This document shows, in pieces, positions 7,378 to 16,429 of a DNA stretch of 35,951 nucleotides. Each line of letters starts with the position of its first letter. The first letter of the stretch is position 1. The DNA is from Oscillospiraceae bacterium (GTDB taxonomy: Bacteria > Bacillota > Clostridia > Oscillospirales > Oscillospiraceae). The position numbers and the translations under genes were made by a program. The DNA is taken from positions 1 through 35,951 of the forward strand of contig JAAWBD010000065.1 of assembly GCA_022792495.1 (NCBI GenBank), read 5' to 3'. Under the pieces are notes generated by a model, which saw only the letters and a program-made list of their open reading frames with translations, ran no database searches and was not told the DNA's origin.

Positions 7378-8092
7378 GAAAGCACAGTACCTTGTACATC
7401 AGCACAAAGTGACACAGGCTCCCGGCCAGGATAAACAGATGGAACACCTCGTGGCAACCGAACCGGGGATTGTTCCGCCCCGGCCACTTGACGGCGTAGA
7501 GCACGCCCCCCACCGTATAGAGCATCCCCCCCAGCAGCAGCCAGAGGAAGCCCTCCGCCGGAAGGGTCTGGGACAGGGGGTAGAGGGCGAACAGGGCCAC
7601 CCACCCCATGAGCAGATAGACCCCCGAGGTGAGCCAACGGGGGGAGGTGATCCACACCAGGGACAGGATGCAGGAGGCCGCCGCCATGGCCCAAACCACC
7701 CCGAATACCGCCCAGCCCCAGGCCCCCTGGTTCCGGAGAAGGGTCAGGCAGATGGGGGTGTAGCTGCCGGCGATGAGCAGGCTGATGGAGCAGTGGTCGA
7801 TCTTCCGAAGAGCCAGGCGCCCCGCTACCGGGACGTTGAGACAGTGGTAGAGGGTGCTGGCGGTGTACAGGCAGATCATGGCCCCTCCGTAGATGGCGAA
7901 GGAGACCACATACCACCCATCCAGCTCCAGCAGAGCCGCGCGAACCAGCAGCAGGACCGTCCCCGCCGCCGACAAGACCGCGCCCGCCCCATGGGTGAGG
8001 GCGGACCAGAGCCGCAGCCCGTCGTAGGGATCCCGGCCCCGCTCTCCCCGCCGGGCAAAGTCCTTGCCCCCCAATATGCCTGCATATTCCAT
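7373..8092 (-). CDS. trhA: Hemolysin III family (PAQR-like) membrane protein TrhA
   Basis: This 239-residue, seven-helix membrane protein belongs to the hemolysin III / YqfA / TrhA family, which is related to animal PAQR receptors and affects membrane energetics or fluidity. Diagnostic segments are WSALTHGAGAVLSAAGTVLL near residue 30, STLYHCLNVP near 80, KIDHCSISLLIAGSYTPICL near 98, and a C-terminal FGCHEVFHLFILAGSLCHF. These carry the family's conserved His, Asp and Ser residues (H of STLYH, D of KIDH, H of HEVFH). ATG 8092 is used because GGGGAGG lies 8 bases upstream; the longer frame (to 8206) runs into the AT-rich promoter. Promoter at 8126-8154. Confidence 0.93.
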   Translation of the reverse strand: MEYAGILGGKDFARRGERGRDPYDGLRLWSALTHGAGAVLSAAGTVLLLVRAALLELDGWYVVSFAIYGGAMICLYTASTLYHCLNVPVAGRLALRKIDHCSISLLIAGSYTPICLTLLRNQGAWGWAVFGVVWAMAAASCILSLVWITSPRWLTSGVYLLMGWVALFALYPLSQTLPAEGFLWLLLGGMLYTVGGVLYAVKWPGRNNPRFGCHEVFHLFILAGSLCHFVLMYKVLCFL

Positions 8093-8125
8093 CCTTCCGA
8101 CCTCCCCTTCCGTTTCCTTAAAAAG

Positions 8126-8154
8126 ATAATACCACAACCACAAGATAAAATCAA
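8126..8154 (-). promoter_or_regulatory. Sigma-A-type promoter of trhA
   Basis: On the minus strand, TTGATT (8149-8154) and TATTAT (8126-8131) are 17 bases apart, about 33 bases upstream of the trhA ATG. They lie in a conspicuously AT-rich island (8118-8190) shared with the divergent ferritin-like gene. For that gene I see TATAAT-like stretches but no clear -35/-10 pair. Confidence 0.75.
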
Positions 8155-8257
8155 TATAAATATAAGATATAATTATTATAATTAGATTTGATTCCGTATA
8201 GGACAACGCCCGCCCCGCATATCCTGAAGAGCAACTTCAGAGCAGGGAGGGCGTTTC

Positions 8258-8782
8258 ATGGAAGAGATCTCTTGCGCGCCAAGCTACCGGGCGGAGGGGC
8301 CCTACCCGGAGATCCGGGCGGAGGGAAAGAACCGGCCCTACGGTCAGGCCATTCTGTCCAACGTGGGAGGCAGCGTCTCCGAGATGGGCTCGGTGGCCCG
8401 CTATCTATACGGCCGCTTTACCCAGGAGGGCCGCCCCGAGATCGCCGAGTGTCTGGAGCGTATCGCCATGGTGGAGATGGATCACCTGTCCATTTTCTCC
8501 CAACTGGCCCGGCAGCTGGGGGAGGATCCCCGGCTCTGGACGCCCTTCCGGGGGCGGAGGAGGTACTGGACCCCGGAGTATCTCCGCTATCCCCGGCAGC
8601 TGGATCAGCTGCTCCGCTACTCCATTGAGGAGGAGCGAACCGCCATCCAGAAATACCGCCAGCAGGCCCTCTGGATCAAGGACGCCAACGTGGCGGCCAA
8701 TCTCCTCCGGATCATTGAGGACGAGGAGCTCCACGTCCAGATCCTATCCTGTCTTCTGGAGAGCTACTGTGACCAGCCCTGA
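8258..8782 (+). CDS. Ferritin-like di-iron protein
   Basis: This soluble 174-residue four-helix bundle has carboxylate/His ligands spaced as in rubrerythrin, Mn-catalase and spore-coat CotJC relatives. Helix 1 is SVSEMGSVARYLYGRF (E42), helix 2 IAMVEMDHLSIFSQL (E73, H76), helix 3 YSIEEERTAIQKYRQQA (E124/E125) and helix 4 IIEDEELHVQIL (E156, H159). No rubredoxin-type Cys pairs are present, so it is not a full rubrerythrin. Likely roles are peroxide or oxygen detoxification or metal handling, and this is inference. GGGAGG lies about 7 bases before the ATG. It converges on spoVAE, with 13 bases between the stops. Confidence 0.85.
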   Translation: MEEISCAPSYRAEGPYPEIRAEGKNRPYGQAILSNVGGSVSEMGSVARYLYGRFTQEGRPEIAECLERIAMVEMDHLSIFSQLARQLGEDPRLWTPFRGRRRYWTPEYLRYPRQLDQLLRYSIEEERTAIQKYRQQALWIKDANVAANLLRIIEDEELHVQILSCLLESYCDQP

Positions 8783-8795
8783 TCCCAGAGACTGC

Positions 8796-9164
8796 TCAGG
8801 ACTTGGATTTGGGCTTGCAGATCAGGGCGATGAGATACCCGAAGAAGATGGAGGCGGTGATCCCCGCAGCGGCGGCAGTAACTCCGCCGGACAGGGCCCC
8901 CAGCAGCCCGTGCTCGGCCACCGCCTTCTGCACCCCTTTGGCCAGCAGGAACCCAAACCCGGTCAGAGGAACCGTGGCCCCGGCCCCGCCGAACTCCACC
9001 ACATACTTGTAAAGCCCCAGCCCTCCCAGTATCACTCCGGTGACCACGTAGCTCACCAGGATCCGGGCGGGGGTCAGGGGGGTCTTATCAATGAGGATCT
9101 GCCCGATGAGACAGATGACGCCCCCACAGAGGAAGGCACGGAGATATTCGGAAACCATTTCCAT
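8796..9164 (-). CDS. spoVAE: Stage V sporulation protein AE (SpoVAEb type)
   Basis: This 122-residue integral membrane protein carries the SpoVAEb signature: EYLRAFLCGGVICLIGQILI at the N-terminus, PARILVSYVVTGVILGGLGLY in the middle and GGAGATVPLTGFGFLLAKGV near residues 59-78. A basic C-terminus (KPKSKS) follows. SpoVA proteins form the inner-membrane channel that moves Ca-dipicolinic acid into the forespore and out on germination. The start has AAGGA 9 bases upstream. It follows spoVAD on the same strand across a 122-base structured gap. spoVAC, which usually precedes spoVAD, is not in the window. Confidence 0.93.
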   Translation of the reverse strand: MEMVSEYLRAFLCGGVICLIGQILIDKTPLTPARILVSYVVTGVILGGLGLYKYVVEFGGAGATVPLTGFGFLLAKGVQKAVAEHGLLGALSGGVTAAAAGITASIFFGYLIALICKPKSKS

Positions 9165-9196
9165 AAAAACACATCCTTAAAAGGTGAAAAGTTAGG

Positions 9197-9285
9197 AGTG
9201 AAAAAGCTGAACATGCCGGAATCCGGCGGCTCCGGATCTTTCGGCAGGCCGCCTGGGGCGGCCACAGGACGATGGCTTTTTCACT
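9197..9285. repeat. Small palindromic element between spoVAD and spoVAE
   Basis: An 11-bp perfect inverted repeat, AGTGAAAAAGC (9197-9207) and its complement at 9275-9285, bounds a core with two further hairpins. One is GCCGGAATCCGGC and the other is GGCCGCC-TGG-GGCGGCC at 9248-9264. The right end reaches to within 2 bases of the spoVAD stop codon. It may be a terminator or processing structure, or a miniature inverted-repeat element. Confidence 0.5.
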
Positions 9286-9286
9286 T

Positions 9287-10300
9287 TTACTTTGACATGG
9301 AGATCGCCACCGCGTGACAGATGCAGGGGATGGACTCCCCCTGTTGAGTGGAGGTGGGAGAGAGGAGGGCCCCCGTGGGGCAGAAGAGGATCCGGCTCCA
9401 TTTCCCCTCCCGCATTCCGTTGAGGAGGTACCCGGTGAGCACCGTGGCCGAGCACCCGCACCCTGAGCCCCCGCAGTGAACGTCCTGGTTCTTCAGGTCA
9501 AAGATCATGGTGCCGCAGTCGTCGTAGTTGTCCAGCTCCATGCCGTCCTTGGCGAAGAAGTCCCGGACGATATCCTTCCCCAGCTTTCCCAGATCCCCCG
9601 TGACGATCAGGTCGTAGAAGGAGGGCTGCCGTCCCGTGTCCTTGAAATGGGCCGTCAGGGTGTCGTAGGCCGCCGGGGCCATGGCCGCCCCCATGTTGTT
9701 GGCGTCCTTGATGCCCTTGTCCACCACCTTACCGGTGGTGATGTGGGTGATATAGGGCCCGGGGCCCTCCCTGGCCAGGATCACCGCCCCCGATCCCGTC
9801 ACCGTCCACTGGGCAGTGGGGGTCCTCTGCCCGCCGTACTCCAGGGGGGTCCGGTACTGCCGCTCGGCGGAGCAGAAGTGGGAGGAGGTCACCGCCCCGG
9901 CGAACTGGGCAAAGCCCCCGTCGATGCTCATCGAGGCCAGGGACAAGCTCTCCCCCATGGTGGAGCAGGCCCCATAGAGCCCGAAGAAGGGCACGTCCTG
10001 CCCCCGGGCGGCAAAGGCGGAGCCGATACACTGGTTCAAAAGATCCCCGGCGAAGAGGTAATCCAGGTTGGAGGCCGCCTGCCCCGCCTTGTCCAGGGCG
10101 GAGGCGAAGGCCATCTTCTGCATGGCGGTCTCCGCCTTTTCCCAGGTCTTTTCCCCAAAGGTATCGTCCTGCTCAATGTGGTCGAAGCTGTCCCGGAGGG
10201 GCCCGTCCCCCTCCTTCTTGCCCACTACGTTGGCGTGGCCGATGATGGCGGGCGGGTTGGCAAAGGCCACCGTCTGGCGACCCAGTTTCTTGCTCGACAT
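9287..10300 (-). CDS. spoVAD: Stage V sporulation protein AD
   Basis: SpoVAD is the soluble dipicolinic-acid-binding partner of the SpoVA channel and has a thiolase-like fold. The 337-residue frame contains KLGRQTVAFANPPAIIGHA at the start, GLYGACSTMGESLSLASM (thiolase-like Cys region), GRQPSFYDLIVTGDLGKLG, and the C-terminal HCGGSGCGCSATVLTGYLL, all typical of the family. ATG 10300 (MSSKKLGRQ) is chosen because it matches the family N-terminus and has AGGTGA 5 bases upstream; an in-frame start at 10387 would add 29 atypical residues. No convincing sigma-G promoter was found upstream. It pairs with spoVAE downstream. Confidence 0.95.
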   Translation of the reverse strand: MSSKKLGRQTVAFANPPAIIGHANVVGKKEGDGPLRDSFDHIEQDDTFGEKTWEKAETAMQKMAFASALDKAGQAASNLDYLFAGDLLNQCIGSAFAARGQDVPFFGLYGACSTMGESLSLASMSIDGGFAQFAGAVTSSHFCSAERQYRTPLEYGGQRTPTAQWTVTGSGAVILAREGPGPYITHITTGKVVDKGIKDANNMGAAMAPAAYDTLTAHFKDTGRQPSFYDLIVTGDLGKLGKDIVRDFFAKDGMELDNYDDCGTMIFDLKNQDVHCGGSGCGCSATVLTGYLLNGMREGKWSRILFCPTGALLSPTSTQQGESIPCICHAVAISMSK

Positions 10301-10395
10301 AGCAGTCACCTGCGCTTTCTGTGAAGGTGGCCTTAGTTTAAGCGGATGGGAAAGAAAATAACCACCAGGACGGGAATTTTTCGTCATACCTGCCG

Positions 10396-10424
10396 TTTAC
10401 ACCGGGGACAAGCTGTGCTACACT
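10396..10424 (+). promoter_or_regulatory. Sigma-A-type promoter of the GNAT gene
   Basis: TTTACA (10396-10401) and TACACT (10419-10424) are 17 bases apart and end 30 bases upstream of the acetyltransferase ATG at 10455. Confidence 0.75.
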
Positions 10425-10454
10425 AAAGAAAACAATGGAAATGAGGGACAAGAG

Positions 10455-10937
10455 ATGATCCGAAAAGCGGAAAAAAAGGATCTGCCCGCCCTGGAGAGGA
10501 TATACCGGGCCGCCAAGGCCTTCATGGTGGCCTCGGGGAACCCCACCCAGTGGGAGGAGGGCTACCCCGGCTGCCTTCTGGAGGGGGACATCCGGCGGGG
10601 GGAGCTCTACGTCCTCTGCGAGGAGGGGGGAGAGCCCCACGCCGCCTTCCTCCTGGCCCTGGGGGAGGATCCCACCTACCAGGTCATAGAGGGGGGCAGC
10701 TGGACAAGCTCCGCCCCCTACGGTACCATCCACCGCCTGGGCAGCGACGGGGTCATGAGGGGGGTGTTCTCCCAGTGCCTGGTCTTCTGCCGGCGGCAGA
10801 TTCCCCACCTTCGGGCGGACACCCACCGGGACAACACCGTCATGCAGCACCTGCTGGAGAAGTACGGATTTACCTACCGCGGCATCATCCACATCTACGA
10901 CGGCTCCCCCCGTCTGGCCTACGAGCTTCTCCCCTGA
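10455..10937 (+). CDS. GNAT-family N-acetyltransferase
   Basis: This cytosolic protein of 160 residues starts MIRKAEKKDLPALERIYRAA, the usual first strand and helix of GNAT enzymes. A central stretch is ELYVLCEEGGEPHAAFLLAL, and the C-terminal part LRADTHRDNTVMQHLLEKYGF is the conserved region where an Asn and the helix before GF contact acetyl-CoA. The substrate cannot be told from sequence. The Shine-Dalgarno is weak (GAGGGA, 12 bases upstream), but a good promoter lies at 10396-10424. It diverges from spoVAD. Confidence 0.9.
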   Translation: MIRKAEKKDLPALERIYRAAKAFMVASGNPTQWEEGYPGCLLEGDIRRGELYVLCEEGGEPHAAFLLALGEDPTYQVIEGGSWTSSAPYGTIHRLGSDGVMRGVFSQCLVFCRRQIPHLRADTHRDNTVMQHLLEKYGFTYRGIIHIYDGSPRLAYELLP

Positions 10938-10949
10938 AATGAAAATTCT

Positions 10950-10978
10950 CCGGTAATTGTACCCAAACGTACAACCGG
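10950..10978. promoter_or_regulatory. Inverted repeat, possible operator or weak terminator
   Basis: TTGTAC-CCAAAC-GTACAA (10957-10974) is flanked by outer CCGG arms at 10950-10953 and 10975-10978. It lies 12 bases after the GNAT stop and about 75 bases before the zinc-ribbon gene. The following T-run is 7 bases further on (TGTTTT), so an operator is as likely as a terminator. Confidence 0.4.
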
Positions 10979-11050
10979 CGGCCTGTTTTCCCCCTGTTGT
11001 TATAGAAGGCTCCGGAAACAGCCCATATCTTGCCGAAAGGAAGTCTCCCT

Positions 11051-11662
11051 ATGGAAGAGCCCACCCGCACCCTCGCCTACCTCTGTCCCAAGTGCCGCCA
11101 GACCGTGGTGGTGGAGCGCCCTGTGTTCCGTCTGGCCGCCGCCCCGGATTCTCTGCCCTGCCCCTGCGGCGGCTCCGCCCTTCGGGTGGAGATGGAGGCC
11201 GACCATGTGGATCTCACCGTCCCCTGCGCCTACTGCGGGGGGGAGCACCAGATCCGCTGCCCCGCCCATCCCTTCCTCCACGAGAAGGCCCTGGCCTTCT
11301 CCTGTAAAGCCACTGGCCTTGACTGCCTCTATGTGGGGGAGGAGGCCGCCGTATTCCGGGCCCTCCGCCGCCTGGAGGAGGCCGCTGCCCAGCTGGCGGA
11401 AAAGCCGGAGGGGGAGGGGGCCTTTCTCAACGAGATCATTATGACCGAGGTCTTGGGGGAGCTGAAGGACATCGCCGCCCGGGGCGGGATCTCCTGCCGG
11501 TGCGGGGCCAAGGAGTATAAGGTGAAAATCCTTTACAGCGCTGTGGAGCTGGAATGCTCCCAGTGCGGTGCCAAGCTCCGCCTTCCCGCCGCCACGGGGG
11601 AGGATCTGGAGGATCTCTGCTGCCGCAGCAGCCTGACCATCGGAGGAAGGAGGGAGGCCTGA
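11051..11662 (+). CDS. Cys-rich zinc-ribbon protein of unknown function
   Basis: Among 203 residues there are at least five Cys pairs: CPKC near residue 13, CPCGG near 37, CAYCGG near 60, CRCG near 143 and CSQCG near 163. Each resembles half of a zinc ribbon. Between them is a helical, Glu/Ala-rich stretch (LRRLEEAAAQLAEKPEGEG) that may be a coiled coil. No catalytic domain is recognised. ATG 11051 has AAAGGAAG seven bases upstream and is preferred to an in-frame TTG at 11030. The stop codon overlaps the start of the thioesterase gene by one base (TGATG), implying translational coupling. The link with fatty-acid metabolism comes from that coupling only. Confidence 0.8.
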   Translation: MEEPTRTLAYLCPKCRQTVVVERPVFRLAAAPDSLPCPCGGSALRVEMEADHVDLTVPCAYCGGEHQIRCPAHPFLHEKALAFSCKATGLDCLYVGEEAAVFRALRRLEEAAAQLAEKPEGEGAFLNEIIMTEVLGELKDIAARGGISCRCGAKEYKVKILYSAVELECSQCGAKLRLPAATGEDLEDLCCRSSLTIGGRREA

Positions 11663-12402
11663 TGGACGTTTTTTACGACTACCAAAGCCTGGTGGACTCC
11701 CGAGACACCGACCTTTTTGGCCACTGCCGGCCCTCGGCGGTGCTGGGACTTCTTCAGGAGGCGGCCACCCAGGCCGCCGGGGCCATCCACCTCTCCGGCC
11801 CGGAGATCCGGGATCGGTATCACGCCTTCTGGATGCTGGCCCGGATCCGGTATCAGCTGAGCCGCCCCCTCCTCTGGAACGAACCGGTCACCGTCAAGAC
11901 CTGGCATCGTGGGGGCAGGTCGGCGGTGATGTACCGGGAGTTCGACATCCTGGCGGGCGGGGAGCTGGTGGGCCAGGCCCTCTCCGCTTGGGTGCTGGCG
12001 GGGCTGGACAGCCATAAGCTCCTCCATCTGGATGCCGTGGGGGAGATCGGGGACACCAGCGGCGGTTCTCTCTGCCGCTCCGACGTCCTTCGGAAGCTCC
12101 GCCTGACCGGAGCCCTGACCCCGGCGGGGGAGCGGCGGCTGGGCTATTCCGACACCGACATCAATGGCCATGTGAACAATACTCGCTACGCCGACTTCCT
12201 CTGCGACGCTCTGGAGCTGGAGGACGTGGGCCGTGGAAAATTTGTCTCCCAGCTCCAGCTGTGCTACCTGGGCGAGTGCCTGGGGGGGGAGACCATCCGC
12301 CTCCAAACCGGCCGGGAGGAAGAGGGCCTGAGCGTTCGGGGAGAAGGCCTGGACGGCAGCGACCGCTTTGAGGGGATTTTGACCCTTGACAAATTGTCTT
12401 AG
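11662..12402 (+). CDS. Acyl-ACP thioesterase (FatA/FatB type)
   Basis: The 246-residue protein is a double hot-dog enzyme that releases free fatty acids from acyl-ACP. The N-terminal hot-dog carries DVFYDYQSLVDSRDTDLFGH and the HAFWMLARIRYQLSRP strand. The C-terminal one has LGYSDTDINGHVNNTRYADF (near residues 160-179), where Asp, Asn and His of DINGHVNNTRY match the bacterial thioesterase active region. Length fits bacterial members. The start is ATG 11662 overlapping the upstream stop, with GGAGGAAGGAGGGAGG before it. The guaB promoter overlaps its last codons. Confidence 0.92.
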   Translation: MDVFYDYQSLVDSRDTDLFGHCRPSAVLGLLQEAATQAAGAIHLSGPEIRDRYHAFWMLARIRYQLSRPLLWNEPVTVKTWHRGGRSAVMYREFDILAGGELVGQALSAWVLAGLDSHKLLHLDAVGEIGDTSGGSLCRSDVLRKLRLTGALTPAGERRLGYSDTDINGHVNNTRYADFLCDALELEDVGRGKFVSQLQLCYLGECLGGETIRLQTGREEEGLSVRGEGLDGSDRFEGILTLDKLS

Positions 12403-12414
12403 GGAGATTAGAAT
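12386..12414 (+). promoter_or_regulatory. Strong sigma-A promoter of guaB
   Basis: TTGACA (12386-12391) and TAGAAT (12409-12414) have a 17-base spacer, close to consensus. The -35 box lies inside the 3' end of the thioesterase gene, and the -10 box ends 35 bases before the guaB ATG. I see no purine riboswitch in the short leader. Confidence 0.9.
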
Positions 12415-12416
12415 AG

Positions 12417-13925
<1,509 letters not shown>

Positions 13926-13938
13926 AAGGGGAGAGCCA

Positions 13939-13977
13939 GCGGCAGCTTTGGACTTTCCAAAGCTGCCGCGTCTTTTT
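13939..13977 (+). terminator. Intrinsic terminator of guaB
   Basis: A perfect 14-bp stem (13939-13952 / 13956-13969) with a 3-base loop is followed by GTCTTTTT, starting 14 bases after the guaB stop. Confidence 0.9.
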
Positions 13978-13999
13978 CGGCTCGAAGGAGGTGATCCAT

Positions 14000-14839
14000 A
14001 TGGATCTGATCGATAAGTACCGGGATCTGGAGCGAAGCTCCCCGGACAGGGAGAGCTACCGGGTTCTCTACCCGGAGCCGTGGGAATGGCTGGGGGAGCA
14101 TTTTGACTCCATCGATACCTTGGCGGAAAAACCGGCGGAGGCCCTGTTTTTTGTAGGAGGCGGCCAAGAAGATCTGGAGCGGCTGGTGACACGGTATGGG
14201 GGAGGGATCAAAAGGCTGATATTGAGCCGTTGCCCAAAGGTGGCCGATCTGTCTCCTCTGGAGGATCTGCCCGATTTGGAACGCTTATCCCTCCGATGGA
14301 ACCAGCGGGCCACGCGGCTGTGGGATCTGTCCAAAAACAAAAGGCTCCAGGGCCTTACCCTGGATGATTTCACCCGCCTCCACAGCCTGGAGGGGATACA
14401 GGCGGCGACCTCCCTGGAATATCTAAGCTATGGAAACGGCGTGTGGACCACAGCGGTTCTGGATGGGCTGGAGCCTCTTCTGGACAGTGGGATAGCGGCC
14501 TTCGGTTTCAACGGGAAAAAGATCGAGAGAAACGACATTACCATATATCCCAAGGTAAAAACCCTGCGGGAGCTGTATTTCACCGTGGGCTTCTACACCA
14601 CAGAGCAGCTGGCCTGGCTGGTGGCTCATGGCCTGGAGGGTTCTGTCTTGAGACCCTATATCCGCTGGAGAGAAAACGAGGAGGGAAGGGAGGATGTGGA
14701 AGATATCAAGATCTGCGGAAAGCGAAAGCCCTGTCTGAACTCTATCCGGGATGCCGCCCGGATCCGTAAATATGAGGAAAGGTTTGAAGTCCTTGTGGCC
14801 CAATACCGGGCAGACCCGGAAGCGCCGCCGCCCCCATAG
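14000..14839 (+). CDS. Leucine-rich-repeat-like protein of unknown function
   Basis: The protein has 279 residues. The central part (about 70-150) has an LRR-like rhythm: IKRLILSRCPKVADLSPLED, LPDLERLSLRWNQ, NKRLQGLTLDDFTRLHSLEG and TSLEYLSYGNG. A KTLRELYFTVGF unit follows near residue 185. The ends are charged and helical, with a Pro-rich tail, and no signal peptide is seen, so it is probably an intracellular binding scaffold. The start is ATG 14000, 8 bases after a near-perfect AAGGAGGTGAT site. A GTG at 13991 falls inside that site and is rejected. It lacks its own clear promoter and follows the guaB terminator. Confidence 0.75.
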   Translation: MDLIDKYRDLERSSPDRESYRVLYPEPWEWLGEHFDSIDTLAEKPAEALFFVGGGQEDLERLVTRYGGGIKRLILSRCPKVADLSPLEDLPDLERLSLRWNQRATRLWDLSKNKRLQGLTLDDFTRLHSLEGIQAATSLEYLSYGNGVWTTAVLDGLEPLLDSGIAAFGFNGKKIERNDITIYPKVKTLRELYFTVGFYTTEQLAWLVAHGLEGSVLRPYIRWRENEEGREDVEDIKICGKRKPCLNSIRDAARIRKYEERFEVLVAQYRADPEAPPPP

Positions 14840-14842
14840 AAA

Positions 14843-14880
14843 AAAGCGCCCCGCCGAACATACGGCGGGACGCTTTATCT
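14843..14880. terminator. Terminator between convergent genes
   Basis: AAAGCG-x-CCCGCCG pairs with CGGCGGG-x-CGCTTT (14843-14876). The T-run is better on the minus strand, where six T follow the stem, so it mainly ends the 14887-15321 gene. On the plus strand only TTAT follows. Confidence 0.75.
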
Positions 14881-14886
14881 ATGGGG

Positions 14887-15321
14887 TTACAGGCCGCCCC
14901 ACCAGCTGTAAAGGCGGTCGTTGATCCTTGAAGTCGTGACCCGCCCTCCCGCGTCAAGGCCCAGGATCCCGGTCTCATATAACTCCGGCAGCTCCCGCTC
15001 TCCTGTGGTCACCAGATACCCGCTGACCGACTGGAAAAAGGCGTCCCCCATAATGAGGATCACATCCTCCTCCGTGGGCAGAAAATAGTGAAAGGGCTGA
15101 TCCAGGATGGCCCGTACCGCTTTCTCCGTCGGATCCAGCCGGGAAAAATCATAGCTTTCCCCGATCTGGAAGCGGCCCTCGGCCACACCCTCCAGCGCAT
15201 ATTGTCCAAAAGCCGCCACTATCTGCTTCTGGGAGAGCTGACTCCACTGCCGGCTGAGGAAAAAGACAGAGAGGAGAAGGAGGAGCGGGACTGCCAGGCG
15301 CAGTAGCTTGTTTTTCCTCAT
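14887..15321 (-). CDS. Small membrane-anchored protein of unknown function
   Basis: The protein has 144 residues with one N-terminal hydrophobic segment (LLRLAVPLLLLLSVFFLS) after a basic MRKNK, and no lipobox. It is thus a signal anchor or uncleaved signal with the rest outside. The remainder is mixed helix and strand with no known motif. ATG 15321 is chosen because AGGGA lies 9 bases upstream; a GTG at 15330 abuts that site. Its own promoter lies at 15352-15380. Confidence 0.7.
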   Translation of the reverse strand: MRKNKLLRLAVPLLLLLSVFFLSRQWSQLSQKQIVAAFGQYALEGVAEGRFQIGESYDFSRLDPTEKAVRAILDQPFHYFLPTEEDVILIMGDAFFQSVSGYLVTTGERELPELYETGILGLDAGGRVTTSRINDRLYSWWGGL

Positions 15322-15351
15322 GATCGTCACTCCCTCTTCAGGTTATACCCA

Positions 15352-15380
15352 ATTATAGCAGAAAAAATGGGGGGAGACAA
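15352..15380 (-). promoter_or_regulatory. Sigma-A-type promoter of the 14887-15321 gene
   Basis: On the minus strand, TTGTCT (15375-15380) and a perfect TATAAT (15352-15357) are 17 bases apart. Confidence 0.75.
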
Positions 15381-15432
15381 GGAAGGGCTCCTTGGCCGCT
15401 TCCGCTTTTTTCCCGGGAGGACGAACAGGGGC

Positions 15433-15461
15433 TTGCAATCCGGCATAAAATAGGTTACAAT
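15433..15461 (+). promoter_or_regulatory. Sigma-A-type promoter of the SleB-type gene
   Basis: TTGCAA (15433-15438) and TACAAT (15456-15461) are 17 bases apart, ending 43 bases before the GTG start. This suggests vegetative rather than forespore-specific expression. Confidence 0.75.
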
Positions 15462-15504
15462 ATGGTAACAAAAGTTTCAAATTAGATACAAGGAGTGGAG
15501 GACA

Positions 15505-16299
15505 GTGAAAAGACGTATTTGTTCCGGAGTGGTGGCGGCTCTGACCATCCTCACCCTGACCATTCCAGCCTTTGCCGCCGGGGAGGAGCCCACCGTCGCC
15601 CCGGTGACGGTGAACGGGCAGGAGGTCTACTATTCCGCGGAGATCCACAGCGGCACGGCCTACATTCCCTTCTACGGCGGAGTGCAGACCCTGCGGCCCG
15701 ACGCTGAGATCACCTGGGAGGACGGGGTTTTCACCGCCTCGGCGGAGGATTTCACCATGACGGCCAGCATTGGGGATCATTACATTGTGATCAATGACCG
15801 CTATCTCTATATTTCCGATGGGGTCAAGGGCTGGGAGGATGGCACCGCCCTGGTGCCCGCCCGGGTATTGGCCACTGCGTTGGGGGCCTGGATCGGCTGG
15901 AGCGGGACGGTGGAGCTCTGCTCCGGGGGAGTGCCCCTTGCCGCGGAGGGGAAGCCCTATGACGAGGAGACCCTGGATCTCCTGGCCCGGGTCATTACCC
16001 ACGAGAGCGGAAACCAGCCCCTGCGGGGGAAGATGGCGGTGGGAAATGTGATTTTGAACCGGGTGAACAGCTCCAAATTTCCCAACACGGTGGGGGAGGT
16101 CATCTATTCTCCCAACCAGTTCCCCGGGGCCACCAACGCTACCCCCAACGCCGAGTCCATCCTGGCGGCCCGGCTGGTGCTTGAGGGGGCCAACGTGGTG
16201 CCCGGCGCCTATTACTTCAACGGAGTGGGGAAGTCCTGCTGGGCCTCCCGGAACAAGACCCTGATCTGCAATATCGGAGGTCATTCCTTTTACGGATGA
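15505..16299 (+). CDS. Exported cell-wall hydrolase, SleB family
   Basis: The 264-residue precursor has a signal peptide cut near AFA-A (residues 22-25). Residues 30-145 resemble a copper-amine-oxidase N-terminal-like domain: VTVNGQEVYYSAEIHSGTAY, then a VINDRYLYISDG strand and an ALVPARVLATALGA helix. The C-terminal SleB/hydrolase_2 domain starts DLLARVITHESGN, with the likely catalytic Glu167, and continues GKMAVGNVILNRV and SPNQFPG. SleB enzymes are lytic transglycosylases acting on spore cortex or vegetative peptidoglycan. The sigma-A-like promoter hints at a vegetative or early role. The start is GTG, with AAGGAGTGGAGG upstream. Confidence 0.88.
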   Translation: MKRRICSGVVAALTILTLTIPAFAAGEEPTVAPVTVNGQEVYYSAEIHSGTAYIPFYGGVQTLRPDAEITWEDGVFTASAEDFTMTASIGDHYIVINDRYLYISDGVKGWEDGTALVPARVLATALGAWIGWSGTVELCSGGVPLAAEGKPYDEETLDLLARVITHESGNQPLRGKMAVGNVILNRVNSSKFPNTVGEVIYSPNQFPGATNATPNAESILAARLVLEGANVVPGAYYFNGVGKSCWASRNKTLICNIGGHSFYG

Positions 16300-16358
16300 T
16301 ATGCCGTTTGCGGATCTACCTGCTGACCATGTCGCCCTGAGTTGTGAGGGACGTTGGG

Positions 16359-16402
16359 ACGCGGAGCTTTCGGCCTGGGGCCGGGGCTCCGCGTTCTTGT
16401 TT
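16359..16402 (+). terminator. Intrinsic terminator after the SleB-type gene
   Basis: ACGCGGAGC (16359-16367) pairs with GCTCCGCGT (16386-16394), with further G-C pairs in the loop, and is followed by TCTTGTTTT. It lies 60 bases after the stop. The bases between show no gene. Confidence 0.75.
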
Positions 16403-16429
16403 TGGGGGCTTTTGCTGCAAATCCCTTCT

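Noticed and set aside
10301-10425. Sigma-G promoter for spoVAD
   Set aside because: No GHATR-N14/15-CATNNTA arrangement found; only a weak TTGTCC-17-TATGAC is present on that strand.
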